From NCBI RefSeq assembly GCF_007002745.1, contig NZ_SGNY01000003.1, positions 310,001 to 374,000 on the forward strand: a stretch of 64,000 bases of DNA, in the 5' to 3' direction. Both the position numbers and the translations under genes were made by a program. Shown here one piece after another: positions 8,451 through 17,764 of the stretch. The DNA is from Martinezella rhizogenes. Lineage in GTDB: Bacteria; Pseudomonadota; Alphaproteobacteria; Rhizobiales; Rhizobiaceae. The notes under the pieces are model-generated. The model did not search any database and was not told the DNA's origin. It worked only from the letters and a program-made list of their open reading frames with translations. How positions within the stretch are numbered: the stretch's first letter is position 1; every line of letters begins with the position of its first letter.

Positions 8451-10478
8451 TTGAGAATTCGCGGTCGTATCAATCTTCTTGTCGGGCTGATGAGCCTCGT
8501 GGCCTGTACCATCGGTGGACTGTCCATCTATGCGGTCAGCGAATTCCGGGTGCGTACGGTCGCATATGAAAAGGCCGCGGAGCGCGCCTATAAGGGCGAG
8601 GCGCTTAACCGGTTGGTCACCGCGGTCGTGATGGAGGCGCGCGGCGTATATGCCGCCCCCGATATAACAAAGGCCGCACCCTTCGCGGATGGCATCGTCA
8701 AGAACCTCGACGCCATGGAAAAGCTGATCGGCACATGGACCCCTCTCGTTCCGGCGGAACAGAAGGCGGCCTTTGATAACCTCGCCAGCCGCTTCAAGGA
8801 ATTCAAGGCGTTCCGCCTGGAAACCGCGCGGCTTGCCCGCGAGGCCAGCCCACAGGCGGCCAATCTGCAGGGCAACAACGATGCGAACCGGGCCAACCGC
8901 AAAGCCTATCAGGCGGATATCGATGCCGTCGTCCAGAATGACATTGCCGAACTTGAGGCCGTCGAAGCCGGCATCGATGGTTTTGTAACGACGACATTCT
9001 GGCTGGTCATCATCGTCACCGGCAGCGGCATATTGGCCGGCGCGGCCTTCGGTCTTTATATCGGTACGCGACAGCTGAGTGCGCCCATCCGCAGTGTTTC
9101 GGAAGTGATGAACGCCGTGGCGGACGGAAATCTGGACGCGGATGTGCCCTATCTTGGCCGTAACGATGAAATCGGTGAAATGGCCGCAGCCGTTGAAGTC
9201 TTCAAGAAGAACGGCCTCGAAATGCGCCGCATGAACGTGCAGGAAACTGCTATGCGCGCCAAGAGCGACGATCTTCAGGCCGGCATGGCCATCGTCGTCG
9301 ATGCGGCTGCGGGAGGCGATTTCAGCCGCCGCATCAACAAGGATTACGGCGACGAAAACCTCAACCGTTTCGCTGCAACGATCAACGCGCTGCTCACCGG
9401 CGTCGACAATGGCGTCTCCGAGACCAGCCGTGTCATCGAAGGTCTGGCGCGCGGTGACCTGACGGAGAAGATGGACGGTGAGTTCCGCGGCGTGTTTGCC
9501 GAACTTCAGGCCAACGTCAACGAGACGCTATCCAAGTTGCGCGAAACCATGCACGAGGTGCGTAGCAGCACGGAAGGCATCAGCGGCAACGCAAACGAGT
9601 TGCGCTCTGCGGCCGACGACCTGTCGAAGCGGACGGAACAGCAGGCCGCAGCGCTGGAAGAGACCTCCGCCGCTCTGGACGAGATTACCGCCGTTGTTCG
9701 CAATTCCACCGATCGTGCGCAGGAAGCCAGCACCATGGTGGCCGAGACCAAGCAGAAGACGGAAGAATCCGCCAATGTCGTGCGCGATGCCGTCTCCGCC
9801 ATGGATCGCATCGAGCACGCTTCGCGTGAAATCAGCCAGATCATCAACGTCATTGACGAGATCGCTTTCCAGACCAACCTTCTGGCGCTGAATGCGGGCG
9901 TCGAAGCCGCCCGCGCCGGCGAGGCGGGCAAGGGCTTCGCCGTCGTCGCCCAGGAAGTGCGCGAACTGGCGCAGCGTTCCGCAACCGCCGCAAAGGACAT
10001 CAAGGCGCTGATCACCAAATCCGGCCAGGAAGTGGGACGCGGTGTATCGCTGGTGCAGAAAACCGGTAGCGCCTTGAACGAGATCGAGACCCGTGTTCTC
10101 GCGATCAATGACCACATCCATTCGATTGCCACGGCGGCGCGGGAACAGTCCACCGGCTTGCACGAGGTCAACACGGCGATCAACCAGATGGACCAGGTGA
10201 CGCAGCGCAATGCCGCCATGGTGGAAGAAACTTCGGCCGCAACCCACAAGCTCAGCAATGAAGCGGGACATCTCGTGACCCTTGTGTCGCGCTTCAAGGT
10301 CGGCGCTGAGGATGCTCCGCTCCGCACCCGGATCGAGCAGCCGATGCGGCCTGTGGCGGTATCCGGCAGAGCGGCAGCTGTAGCCTCTCCGGCCCGCAAG
10401 TTGATGAACAGCGTCAGCCGCGCCCTCAATACGCAGCCGGCCGCCGCGCCGGCGCATGGCGACTGGCAGGAATTCTGA
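8451..10478 (+). CDS. Methyl-accepting chemotaxis protein
   Basis: A transmembrane chemoreceptor that signals to CheA/CheW. Order: TM1 (about residues 9-30), periplasmic helical sensor region, TM2 (about 180-205), HAMP domain(s), then the long signalling coiled coil with the invariant hairpin DEIAFQTNLLALNAGVEAAR. The last residues DWQEF fit the xWxxF pentapeptide that docks the CheR/CheB adaptation enzymes. I chose the TTG at 8451 (LRIRGRINLLVG) because GGGGGAACG precedes it and homologues start with MRIRGRI; the in-frame start at 8370 would add 27 unlikely residues. The ligand is unknown. Confidence 0.93.
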   Translation: MRIRGRINLLVGLMSLVACTIGGLSIYAVSEFRVRTVAYEKAAERAYKGEALNRLVTAVVMEARGVYAAPDITKAAPFADGIVKNLDAMEKLIGTWTPLVPAEQKAAFDNLASRFKEFKAFRLETARLAREASPQAANLQGNNDANRANRKAYQADIDAVVQNDIAELEAVEAGIDGFVTTTFWLVIIVTGSGILAGAAFGLYIGTRQLSAPIRSVSEVMNAVADGNLDADVPYLGRNDEIGEMAAAVEVFKKNGLEMRRMNVQETAMRAKSDDLQAGMAIVVDAAAGGDFSRRINKDYGDENLNRFAATINALLTGVDNGVSETSRVIEGLARGDLTEKMDGEFRGVFAELQANVNETLSKLRETMHEVRSSTEGISGNANELRSAADDLSKRTEQQAAALEETSAALDEITAVVRNSTDRAQEASTMVAETKQKTEESANVVRDAVSAMDRIEHASREISQIINVIDEIAFQTNLLALNAGVEAARAGEAGKGFAVVAQEVRELAQRSATAAKDIKALITKSGQEVGRGVSLVQKTGSALNEIETRVLAINDHIHSIATAAREQSTGLHEVNTAINQMDQVTQRNAAMVEETSAATHKLSNEAGHLVTLVSRFKVGAEDAPLRTRIEQPMRPVAVSGRAAAVASPARKLMNSVSRALNTQPAAAPAHGDWQEF

Positions 10479-10520
10479 GAACGCCGGTCTGCGGTTTCCC
10501 GTAAGACCCGCTACAGTTAG

Positions 10521-10551
10521 AACGCCGCCTTCGGGCGGCGTTTGTTTTTTT
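10521..10551 (+). terminator. Rho-independent terminator
   Basis: The stem ACGCCGCC-TTCG-GGCGGCGT is followed by TTGTTTTTTT, a textbook terminator 43 bases after the chemoreceptor stop. Confidence 0.9.
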
Positions 10552-10721
10552 GCGACGATGAAAACGTTTATTTTGCAGTGCATTGGAAAAATGTCAGTTA
10601 GGTCCTATTATCATGCGTGCATATAAACCGAGCCGTTCAACCGAAGCGGCGGCGCGCATAGGATCAGGGCCAGGTGTTATCTAAAGGCGTAGACAGCTTG
10701 GACCGCACGGAGGACAATCCG

Positions 10722-12149
10722 GTGCACTGCATGCCGGGGTTGACCGCTGGTCTTTCGGGGCGGCTGCTGTTGCTCACGGTCATTTTCGTGATGATCGCCG
10801 AAGTGCTGATCTTTGTGCCCTCCGTCGCCAATATGCGTCTTTCATGGCTGCGGGACCGCCTGAACACGGCGGCTGCCGCCGGCGCTGTGATCGACGGCCT
10901 GCAGGCCGAATTGCCACGAAGCGTGCAGAACGACACGCTGATGGCAACCGGGGCAAAGCTGATTGCGCTGCGCAAGGACGGCACGTCGCGCCTGCTGGCG
11001 GTGGCGGAAACCCCGCCCGGGGTGGACGAGCAATATGATCTTTCCGATGTTTCGCAGCTGGCGGCGGTTCGGGATGCGTTTTCCACATTGCTGTTCGGCG
11101 GCAACCGCGTCATCCGCGTTTTCGATGTCGTCGGCGACAGTGACACCATCATCGAGCTGGTGCTCGGCGAATACAAGCTGCGGGCCGCCATGCTCGCCTA
11201 TGCCCGCAATGTGTTCCTGATCTCCATCGTCCTGTCACTCGTCACCGCCGGCCTCATCTTTATCTCCATCAACCGCATCATGATCCGGCCCATACGGCGG
11301 CTGACGCTCGGCATGCAGCATTTCTCGGAAGATCCGGGCAATCCGGAGCGTATCTTCGTGCCGGAAGAAGGCACCGACGAACTGTCGGTTGCTGGCCGTC
11401 ACCTCGCCGACATGCAGACGGAATTGCAGAAAACGCTAAAGCAACAGAAGAACCTGGTCGATCTCGGCCTTGCCGTTTCCAAGATCAACCACGACATGCG
11501 CAATATCCTCTCATCCGCGCAGCTCATGTCCGACCGTCTGGTGGATGCCAAGGACCCGATGGTCCGCAGTTTCGCTCCGAAACTGCTGCGCACCATTGAC
11601 CGCGCCGTGGCCTATACGGGTGAAGTTCTGGCCTATGGGCAGGCAACGGAGGGTGCGCCGAAACGCAAGACGGTTCATTTGAGCCTTCTGGTTCGGGATG
11701 TACGCGATATTCTGGCGCTCGAGCCGGAGAGCGGCATCGAGTTTCATGACAGTGTCCCCACCGATCTGACCGTCGACGCGGATGCCGAGCAACTGTTCCG
11801 GGTGATCCACAATCTCTGTCGCAACGCCGTTCAGGCCCTGCAATCCGATGCGACAAATGCCGCGCCGCGACATCTGTCCATTGCTGCTCAAAGGGCCGGC
11901 AGTGTCGTCAGCATCGTCATCGACGACAACGGACCGGGAATGCCACGTAAAGCAAAAGAGAACCTGTTCTCCGCTTTCCGCGGGTCGGCCCGCTCCGGCG
12001 GCACCGGCCTCGGTCTCGTCATTGCCCGCGAACTGGTGCTTGCCCATGGCGGCACCATAGCGCTTGTCGAGAAGCCCGGCCCGGGCACGCAGTTCCGCAT
12101 CGAGATCGCTGACCGCGCTGCCACTGTGCAGGCGGCCAGAACCGCCTGA
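10722..12149 (+). CDS. Orphan sensor histidine kinase with HAMP domain
   Basis: A membrane histidine kinase of about 475 residues: TM1 (LLLLTVIFVMIAEVLIFVP), a periplasmic sensor of about 150 residues, TM2 followed by a HAMP linker, a phospho-accepting His in INHDMRN, the N box HNLCRNAVQAL, the G1 box DNGPGMP and the G2 box GGTGLGLVIA. The GTG at 10722 has GGAGGA seven bases before it, better than the GTG at 10674. No response regulator lies next to it, so partner and signal are unknown. Confidence 0.88.
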   Translation: MHCMPGLTAGLSGRLLLLTVIFVMIAEVLIFVPSVANMRLSWLRDRLNTAAAAGAVIDGLQAELPRSVQNDTLMATGAKLIALRKDGTSRLLAVAETPPGVDEQYDLSDVSQLAAVRDAFSTLLFGGNRVIRVFDVVGDSDTIIELVLGEYKLRAAMLAYARNVFLISIVLSLVTAGLIFISINRIMIRPIRRLTLGMQHFSEDPGNPERIFVPEEGTDELSVAGRHLADMQTELQKTLKQQKNLVDLGLAVSKINHDMRNILSSAQLMSDRLVDAKDPMVRSFAPKLLRTIDRAVAYTGEVLAYGQATEGAPKRKTVHLSLLVRDVRDILALEPESGIEFHDSVPTDLTVDADAEQLFRVIHNLCRNAVQALQSDATNAAPRHLSIAAQRAGSVVSIVIDDNGPGMPRKAKENLFSAFRGSARSGGTGLGLVIARELVLAHGGTIALVEKPGPGTQFRIEIADRAATVQAARTA

Positions 12150-12366
12150 AAATCCCCTCAGTCAACGACCCTCAGCCATCGGCGCGCCTCCTGTAAAAAG
12201 GGCAGTGTGCGCCGCTGAAAAAACGGTCCCTATGGAATTTCGTTTGTAATCAATGGCATAAATGAATTGCTGCGGAAAAATGACAATTTCGAAACGAAAT
12301 CGCTTGCAATCGGAATGAGGACGTTTTAGAGGATCGCCACGCCACCGGAAACGACCGGAACGGCAC

Positions 12367-12443
12367 GCACCCGTAGCTCAGCTGGATAGAGCACCAGACT
12401 ACGAATCTGGGGGTCAGGAGTTCGAATCTCTTCGGGTGCGCCA
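12367..12443 (+). tRNA. tRNA-Arg (anticodon ACG)
   Basis: A full cloverleaf can be drawn: acceptor GCACCCG/CGGGTGC, D arm GCTC/GAGC, anticodon stem CCAGA/TCTGG with loop CTACGAA, T arm AGGAG/CTCTT with TTCGAAT, and an encoded CCA. The 3' end of this gene is the insertion site of the genomic island that follows. Confidence 0.97.
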
Positions 12444-12444
12444 T
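12427..12444 (+). repeat. attL: 18-bp direct repeat at tRNA-Arg 3' end
   Basis: TCTCTTCGGGTGCGCCAT covers the last 17 bases of tRNA-Arg plus one base and recurs without mismatch at 26296-26313 in the same orientation. The match ends at both sides. This is the expected scar of integration by a tyrosine recombinase, leaving the tRNA intact. Confidence 0.93.
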
Positions 12445-12544
12445 CATTTTCCTAATGCATTGAAACGCCAAAACATCTATGGTCTCAGGACCTTAGCGCA
12501 AGCCGTCTGGTACACAACAGGGGCACGCAAGGGATGGCCACTCG

Positions 12545-14383
12545 ATGACAGGGCTCACCTATATGCAACGTCGCAAAGGCAGCGGCATCTATGAGTTTCG
12601 CAAGAGGCTTCCATCAAGCTTGGCGGGAAAGCCATGCCCCTTGTCACTCAAGGCGACGTTCGGTGAGCTAATCAATCCCGACACTGGATGCTTCAAGCGG
12701 GAGCTTACCAAGTCCCTTGCGACCACCGATCACCGACTAGCCAAACGTAGAGACCTCAGCGAAGCCGCACGGGTGACCGATTTGTTGGAGCTTGCGGTCC
12801 ACTTGATGCATGCGGGTGGTGACGATACCGTGGTTGAGCGGTCCTTGCCCAGCTCTGAAAAGATAGAGACCAGCATTATAGCGGGTATCCTTGCCGAGGA
12901 TGAGGAAGAGCGGGAGGAGGGTGACCCCCGCCGCCAGTTACAGACCCCTGAGGAACGGGCCCAGTGGCCAGACCTTGAAGACCCGCTGTTTGGTGAACTC
13001 GGGATGGCTGAGGGCCACCTTGAAGCAAAAGGCGAAGTTATCGAGATGTTACTGGCTGACTACCGGCAAGCCAACGCCAAGCGTCAGCCGGGAATCGTCA
13101 AAGCGGAGCTTCACGCCTACCTCAGGGCGTCTGGCATACCGATAGACCCATCATCGCCGTTTTATCGGAGTGCTGGGCTGGCGGTGCTCAGTGGTCACGT
13201 GAAAGCTTACGAGCTCTTGAGGAAGCGGCAAGAGGGTGACGTGGTGCCGACACCGGCCATCGCCCCGGTGGTAGCTGCGAAAGGTCCCCGACTATCGGAG
13301 GCGTTCACAAAATGGAAAAATGGGTCTCAAGCACGGGGAGGTAAGCAGCCGTCCCCCAATACTGTCACAGAGGCTGAGCGGGCGGTGAGGTATTTCACGC
13401 AGTGGCACGGTGATCTGGCCTTGGGAGAAATCGACAAGCCTAAGGCGCGTGAGTTCCGCGATGCGCTTTCCCGCCTGCCGACGCGCCTCACTGCCAAACA
13501 ACGGGGAATGCCTCTCAGACGGCTTGTGGAGTCTATAGGCGCGGATCACGCCCCGGCCCATGCTGCTACGGTCAACAAGAGCTTGAATCTTCTAGCGGCC
13601 ATCGTGGGGGCAGCAGAGCGGGACGGGGAAATGGATAATGTGGCGGGTTTCGTCAATTCGTTCCGAAATCTCAACATCGTCATCGACCAGCGCCATGAGA
13701 CCACCCAGCGTATGCCCTTCTCCGAGAGCCAGCTTAGCGCTCTTTTTGCAGCCCCCATTTTCACAGGCGGCAAGCGGCCATTGGGCGGCGGTGGGGAGGC
13801 AGCATTCTGGTTTCCACTTATCGGCCTCCTCACAGGGGCACGGCTCAACGAGATAGCGCAGCTTCGAATTGCTGACATCAGGCAAGACCCTGAGAGCGGC
13901 ATCTGGTTTATGGACATAGGCACAGATGGCGGAAGGTCGATCAAGACAGCAAGCTCCCGCCGCCAAGTCCCGCTGCATGGTGAACTCATTCGCCTTGGCC
14001 TGTTGCGCTACCGTGATGGTCTCGTCGGTAAGGGAACGAAAAACACAGACAGCCTCTGGCCCGACATCCGATCAGCGGACGGCTTCTATTCCGCCACGGC
14101 CTACACTAAGTTCTTCGGAAGATATTTGCGCAAGACCATCGGCATCGAGGATAAGCGGATTGTGTTTCATTCCTTCCGCCACACCTTCAAGCGGCTGGCC
14201 CGCGATGCTGGCCTTACGGAAGAGCTTCATGACTGCCTCACGGGGCATGCCGGAAATGGCGGCGTTGGCAGAGGGTATGGCTCCGGGTTCGGGCTGAAGG
14301 CGCTACACGAAGCGATTGACCGTATACCTGTGCCCAAGTCCGTTGCCGCGTTGAAGCGGCTTGAAGCTGGTGCAGGGAGCTGA
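12545..14383 (+). CDS. Tyrosine site-specific integrase
   Basis: A 612-residue phage-type integrase that should catalyse integration at, and excision from, the adjacent tRNA-Arg. Catalytic residues can be seen: Arg in LTGARLNEIAQL (about 433), HSFRH with His and Arg at about 541 and 544, His in LTGHAG (about 567) and the nucleophile Tyr in GRGYGSG (about 578). The N-terminal 250 residues include an arm-type region and a long acidic linker, so it belongs to the long integrases with a DUF6538-like start. Position next to attL supports the role. Confidence 0.94.
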   Translation: MTGLTYMQRRKGSGIYEFRKRLPSSLAGKPCPLSLKATFGELINPDTGCFKRELTKSLATTDHRLAKRRDLSEAARVTDLLELAVHLMHAGGDDTVVERSLPSSEKIETSIIAGILAEDEEEREEGDPRRQLQTPEERAQWPDLEDPLFGELGMAEGHLEAKGEVIEMLLADYRQANAKRQPGIVKAELHAYLRASGIPIDPSSPFYRSAGLAVLSGHVKAYELLRKRQEGDVVPTPAIAPVVAAKGPRLSEAFTKWKNGSQARGGKQPSPNTVTEAERAVRYFTQWHGDLALGEIDKPKAREFRDALSRLPTRLTAKQRGMPLRRLVESIGADHAPAHAATVNKSLNLLAAIVGAAERDGEMDNVAGFVNSFRNLNIVIDQRHETTQRMPFSESQLSALFAAPIFTGGKRPLGGGGEAAFWFPLIGLLTGARLNEIAQLRIADIRQDPESGIWFMDIGTDGGRSIKTASSRRQVPLHGELIRLGLLRYRDGLVGKGTKNTDSLWPDIRSADGFYSATAYTKFFGRYLRKTIGIEDKRIVFHSFRHTFKRLARDAGLTEELHDCLTGHAGNGGVGRGYGSGFGLKALHEAIDRIPVPKSVAALKRLEAGAGS

Positions 14384-14625
14384 GCCTTTGGGGTGTGCGG
14401 CCTTGCTGTTATTAGACCCCCATCATCACTATTCCCTTGGTGGCGGCTTCATGGGAGCTCTCCGTTGGACACTTGTAGGCTAGACCTCAAGGTGACCAGC
14501 AATAAGCAAACTCGATGAGTCTGCTCAAAGGGACTGTGAATGATGAAGGGGTCCAAACTCCTCGGAGGCATATTCTAGAGGAGATACATGTAGGGCATAT
14601 AGAACGAGTTATTTTGTGGTGCCGC

Positions 14626-15858
14626 CTAACTAATTGGTTTCTCTGCAATTGGCAGCGCTTTGCCGAGCACTTCAAAGCTAACCTGCTGCATCATCCCAAT
14701 GGCTGTTTCCTTATGGCTGACAGCTACCATCAGGCCGTCATGCATCGGCAAACCCGCAATCCCCTTTGCTGCGAGGCCCAGCAGGACGGCAACCATGATG
14801 CGGCTCTCTGTGAACATGAACTCCAGACTGAGCCCCTTTCCGAAGAGCTCCACGATTGCAGGGTGCTTCAAGCAAGCTGCATGCTCAAACCGCCTCATGG
14901 TCCAGCCTTCCGGCAACTGCTCCTTGAGCCCCGGGGGCAGTCTTCGAGCCGGACCTTTCCGAGCAAGGAGAGAGGCGACTAACCGCTTCACCGCTCCCCT
15001 GCACCCGGATAGCTCAGGGATTGCATAGGGGTCGCCACGCGGCATCTCAACGCCCTGCCTCAGGTAGGCGAGCTGGAGGAACATTGCGCTGAAATCAAGG
15101 TCCGCCACTGCTTCGCCGTTGATGCTGAGCCGGTGCCGCTCACGTTTGGGAAGCGATTGCCAGACCCCCCGATACATCCGCCCATGGTGCTGGAAGTCCC
15201 CCTGAAACATTCTAACGAGATGAGTGGGCGCTATTGGTTTCCCACCGAAGCGAATGTCCGCTGCATTGATCGTCTCGTTGATGGCCTCCATGCCCCGGCG
15301 CATCGCCATGGTGGCGGCTGTGTCAACATACTCCACAAACGCCTCATCGCCGTCCTCAGGCTCAGTAGAGCGGAGGAGAAGCGTCTCCCCTCCAGCCAGC
15401 CGTCCAACATCCTGAAGCGTTGCTCCATGCCCTGCAAGCACAGCCTCAAGGCGCGGCGTGGGTGTAACATAGGTTCTGGTTCGCCTTGCGGCTCCCTGCA
15501 CAACAGACACCATTCCAGCGGCTTGGAGGCCCTTGAGCATGTCGGAGAGCACAGCAATGTGGTAAAGAGGGCAATCGTAACGGGACCTCTTTTCGACTCG
15601 GAGAGAAACCGCAAGGGCACAGTGGGTTCCCGACTTGAGGGCCAGCACCGCTAGGTTGGACAGTAGGCTCCGTAGGCAAGCCAGCCGCCTGTGCACCGCG
15701 TCGGCTCTGGGTTTGCGTCCCGGCGTGATCTCGGGGGTAGGGAGCAAGGCGAACACCTCAGCGCTGACGTTGATGAGCGCGGCCCCCGATGCAGTCAGCC
15801 AAGGGTCGAAGTAGAGCGGCGGCGGGCCGGGCTTTGGAGTGGGAACAAAGAAGGTCAA
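14626..15858 (-). CDS. TV-Pol-like polymerase (superfamily A/T7 RNAP-like)
   Basis: A 410-residue protein that I place with the mobile-element TV-Pol family, which is related to superfamily A DNA polymerases and T7 RNA polymerase and was predicted to have primase and polymerase activity. Evidence: a GRMYRGVWQSLPKRERHRLS stretch (227-246) leading to motif A in DLDFSAM (metal-binding Asp253/Asp255), a helix with Arg287 and Lys291 as candidate motif B, and motif C PMHDGLMV with His373-Asp374, matching HDSF-type motifs. The N-terminal 200 residues are unlike other polymerases I know. It follows the RNase H-like gene by 19 bases, in the same operon, and probably serves replication of the element. 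Activity is inferred. Confidence 0.72.
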   Translation of the reverse strand: MTFFVPTPKPGPPPLYFDPWLTASGAALINVSAEVFALLPTPEITPGRKPRADAVHRRLACLRSLLSNLAVLALKSGTHCALAVSLRVEKRSRYDCPLYHIAVLSDMLKGLQAAGMVSVVQGAARRTRTYVTPTPRLEAVLAGHGATLQDVGRLAGGETLLLRSTEPEDGDEAFVEYVDTAATMAMRRGMEAINETINAADIRFGGKPIAPTHLVRMFQGDFQHHGRMYRGVWQSLPKRERHRLSINGEAVADLDFSAMFLQLAYLRQGVEMPRGDPYAIPELSGCRGAVKRLVASLLARKGPARRLPPGLKEQLPEGWTMRRFEHAACLKHPAIVELFGKGLSLEFMFTESRIMVAVLLGLAAKGIAGLPMHDGLMVAVSHKETAIGMMQQVSFEVLGKALPIAEKPIS

Positions 15859-15877
15859 AAGTGTTGTCCCCTTGTAG

Positions 15878-16366
15878 CTAGAACTTGTTGCCTAAAGCTT
15901 GGCATGCATCGGTCCACCTTGCGCTGGCGTCCCTCCGGGCCACCTCCAGCATATCGAACTCGTGGTCGAGCACTGGTTGGCGGGCGGTTAGCGTGACACC
16001 GAGTTGTTCTGCTAGATCATCAAGCGGTCTAATGAGGTGGGCATTGGGTCTCTCCCTCCGATTGGAGGCACGATACCTATTCGCACGGCGCTGTTCACGT
16101 GACACGGAATAGACCCAGCGAATCTCGTCCTGTGGCGCGAACAACAGGAGAGTGTATCCGCTTGGAATACTCTCAAGCGCGGCCCCAATGGCTGCGTACA
16201 GCGCTGAGCTTTGATCCCCGTCCAGCAGGGAGGGCTTGTGAACAGTGTTGCTCCATACCTGCTTACCATCTGGGTCTTCGAGGTATGCGGCCCAGACGTG
16301 CTGCGGGAATCCCGTCTTTCCGGGGGTGCCTGCCACAGAGAAGAATAGCTTATATTCGTTGCTCAC
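15878..16366 (-). CDS. Degenerate RNase H-fold-like protein
   Basis: The GTG at 16366 follows AAGGA by eight bases and gives 162 residues; the frame is open further upstream but without a ribosome site. The order of elements resembles RNase HI: a first strand FFSVAGTP, a Gly-rich turn, VWAAYLEDPDGK, a helix SSALYAAIGAALESI, the strand YTLLLFAP, and a late LDHEFDMLEVARRDA. The acidic catalytic positions at the first strand and first helix are not acidic here, so it may be inactive and act as a nucleic-acid-binding partner. This is a fold guess by eye. It lies just upstream of the polymerase-like gene. Confidence 0.5.
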   Translation of the reverse strand: MSNEYKLFFSVAGTPGKTGFPQHVWAAYLEDPDGKQVWSNTVHKPSLLDGDQSSALYAAIGAALESIPSGYTLLLFAPQDEIRWVYSVSREQRRANRYRASNRRERPNAHLIRPLDDLAEQLGVTLTARQPVLDHEFDMLEVARRDASARWTDACQALGNKF

Positions 16367-17208
16367 CTGATGTGTCCTTTTCGTTTGGTGGTGGGAAATT
16401 GGATAGATGCCTGATGCTTGCTCCTTGATGGAGATGTAAGGCAGGCGCGTGGTCTTGCTCTCAGGGCTGCTCAAAGGCGGGCCACCGAGTAAGCTGAGGA
16501 CTGATGTGATCTGAGAGGAGCGTGCTTCGATTAGCCGTCTGTGATGGAACGAGTTATTTCGTAAGCGGCAATTGAAACGGCAAAATATGCAAGTTCTCTT
16601 CAATAATGTCAGCTAACTTTTTGTCAGGCGAAAAAGTAGTCCGACTTCAGGATGTCCGTGAGCTCCAAATCGCCCATCTCCAAGCGGCCTGCCTTGCTGT
16701 CAATGAGGCCTTCAGCACGCTGGACGGCTTCGAGCGGGACGCTGCACTGCTAGACCCCCACCACTGTTGTCCTTTAGTGGCCCCCGATAAGGCGGGACGC
16801 TTGCAGACCACTTCCGTGGTTAAGTGTGAAACTCACACCACGTGGAGAGGTCACCTACTATTCCTTTTAAATTCACCGTCAAAATCAACGGTAGATTTTA
16901 TTTGGTATCTTCGGCTGCAAATTTCCAGAGCCCGCTAGACCTCGATCGATTAACTCTGCTAACAAAGTTTTGAGCGCAGACGCGGCGCTCCGGGGCGTGG
17001 AAACCTCGTGCACAGCGGTATGGCATTCGCCGGAAGGATGCCGATCCTTGACCTTCTTTGGTCGGGGAGCCTTTGGCGTATGTCCAGGTTCTCCGAACTA
17101 AAGGCCTCAGGGACCGGCTGTGCTCGGTTTTCCAACTCCCCGATCATGGGTCATGGAGGTTATGCTTGCGGGGGCGAACCGCAGGCGATGCCTCACGGGG
17201 ATGTCGTG
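16367..17208. other. Long region without a firm gene inside the island
   Basis: 842 bases. A 110-residue plus-strand frame at 16606-16938 (MSANFLSGEKVVRLQDV...) has no visible ribosome site and no known domain, so I do not call it. An imperfect palindrome at 16815-16842 (CGTGGT ... ACCACG with inner GTGA ... TCAC) could be an operator or hairpin. The promoter of the RNase H-like/polymerase operon should lie at the left part. Confidence 0.4.
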
Positions 17209-17514
17209 ATGGAACTAAGCTCAGCTTTTCTAGGTGTCGTAATTGGGGCAGTCGCTACCATAATCTTCCATGGCTTTGCCGATAAGTGGGAAGAAAGGGC
17301 CACCATAGCTCGCGAAGTCAGATACCGCGAGGCCTGCGTCAAAGAGTATCAGAGTGGATGGTCATTCGACCGTTGCCAACGCGATGCTAATCAACAGGCC
17401 AAAAAGGCGGAAAAAGAGCTCATGGCCTGTGTCGCAGTCACAGAAAAGCAGAATGCGACCATTGCTGAGATAGAAAGGGCTTGCCAGACCTCGGAAGGGG
17501 ACGTGTTACCGTGA
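17209..17514 (+). CDS. Small membrane-anchored coiled-coil protein
   Basis: The ATG at 17209 follows CGGGGA by about six bases and gives 101 residues starting MELSSAFLGVVIGAVATIIF, one N-terminal membrane helix, followed by a charged helical region of about 75 residues (AKKAEKELMACVAVTEKQ) with three or four Cys. The frame is open upstream to 17008 but that part does not look coding. The stop overlaps the next start (TGATG). Layout recalls phage spanin-like or toxin pairs, but no family is recognised. Confidence 0.55.
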   Translation: MELSSAFLGVVIGAVATIIFHGFADKWEERATIAREVRYREACVKEYQSGWSFDRCQRDANQQAKKAEKELMACVAVTEKQNATIAEIERACQTSEGDVLP

Positions 17515-17756
17515 TGTTTACAAACCATGTTAGGCCCATATTTCTGCTTGCAGTGGGTGCTGTTCTAGGCCTTTTAGGTGGCACGCTATTCGGTGATCTT
17601 GCAGACGGTCGATACCGTGCTGAGAGCACTGCGCGGGGTGTAGTGCGATTTGACACGCGCACGGGCGACCTTTCGATATGTAGGCTGAGTGTTACGCAAG
17701 TGGCAAGCTGTTCACCTTGGGGCCAGAAGGTGGCGAAGGCCCGAGCCGAGCCTTAA
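17514..17756 (+). CDS. Small membrane protein, coupled to upstream gene
   Basis: An 80-residue protein with a membrane helix at about residues 8-29 (PIFLLAVGAVLGLLGGTLFG) and a short soluble tail containing two Cys (SICRLSV and ASCSPWG). Its ATG shares a base with the TGA of the upstream gene, and AAGGGG lies 13 bases before it, so translation is probably coupled. Function unknown. Confidence 0.55.
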   Translation: MFTNHVRPIFLLAVGAVLGLLGGTLFGDLADGRYRAESTARGVVRFDTRTGDLSICRLSVTQVASCSPWGQKVAKARAEP

Positions 17757-17764
17757 AGTCATCT

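Noticed and set aside
12250..12471. Minus-strand reading frame of 73 codons across tRNA-Arg
   Set aside because: It runs through a perfect tRNA gene and has no protein-like pattern.
16606..16938. 110-codon plus-strand frame in the island
   Set aside because: No ribosome-binding site and no recognisable fold; kept only as a remark.
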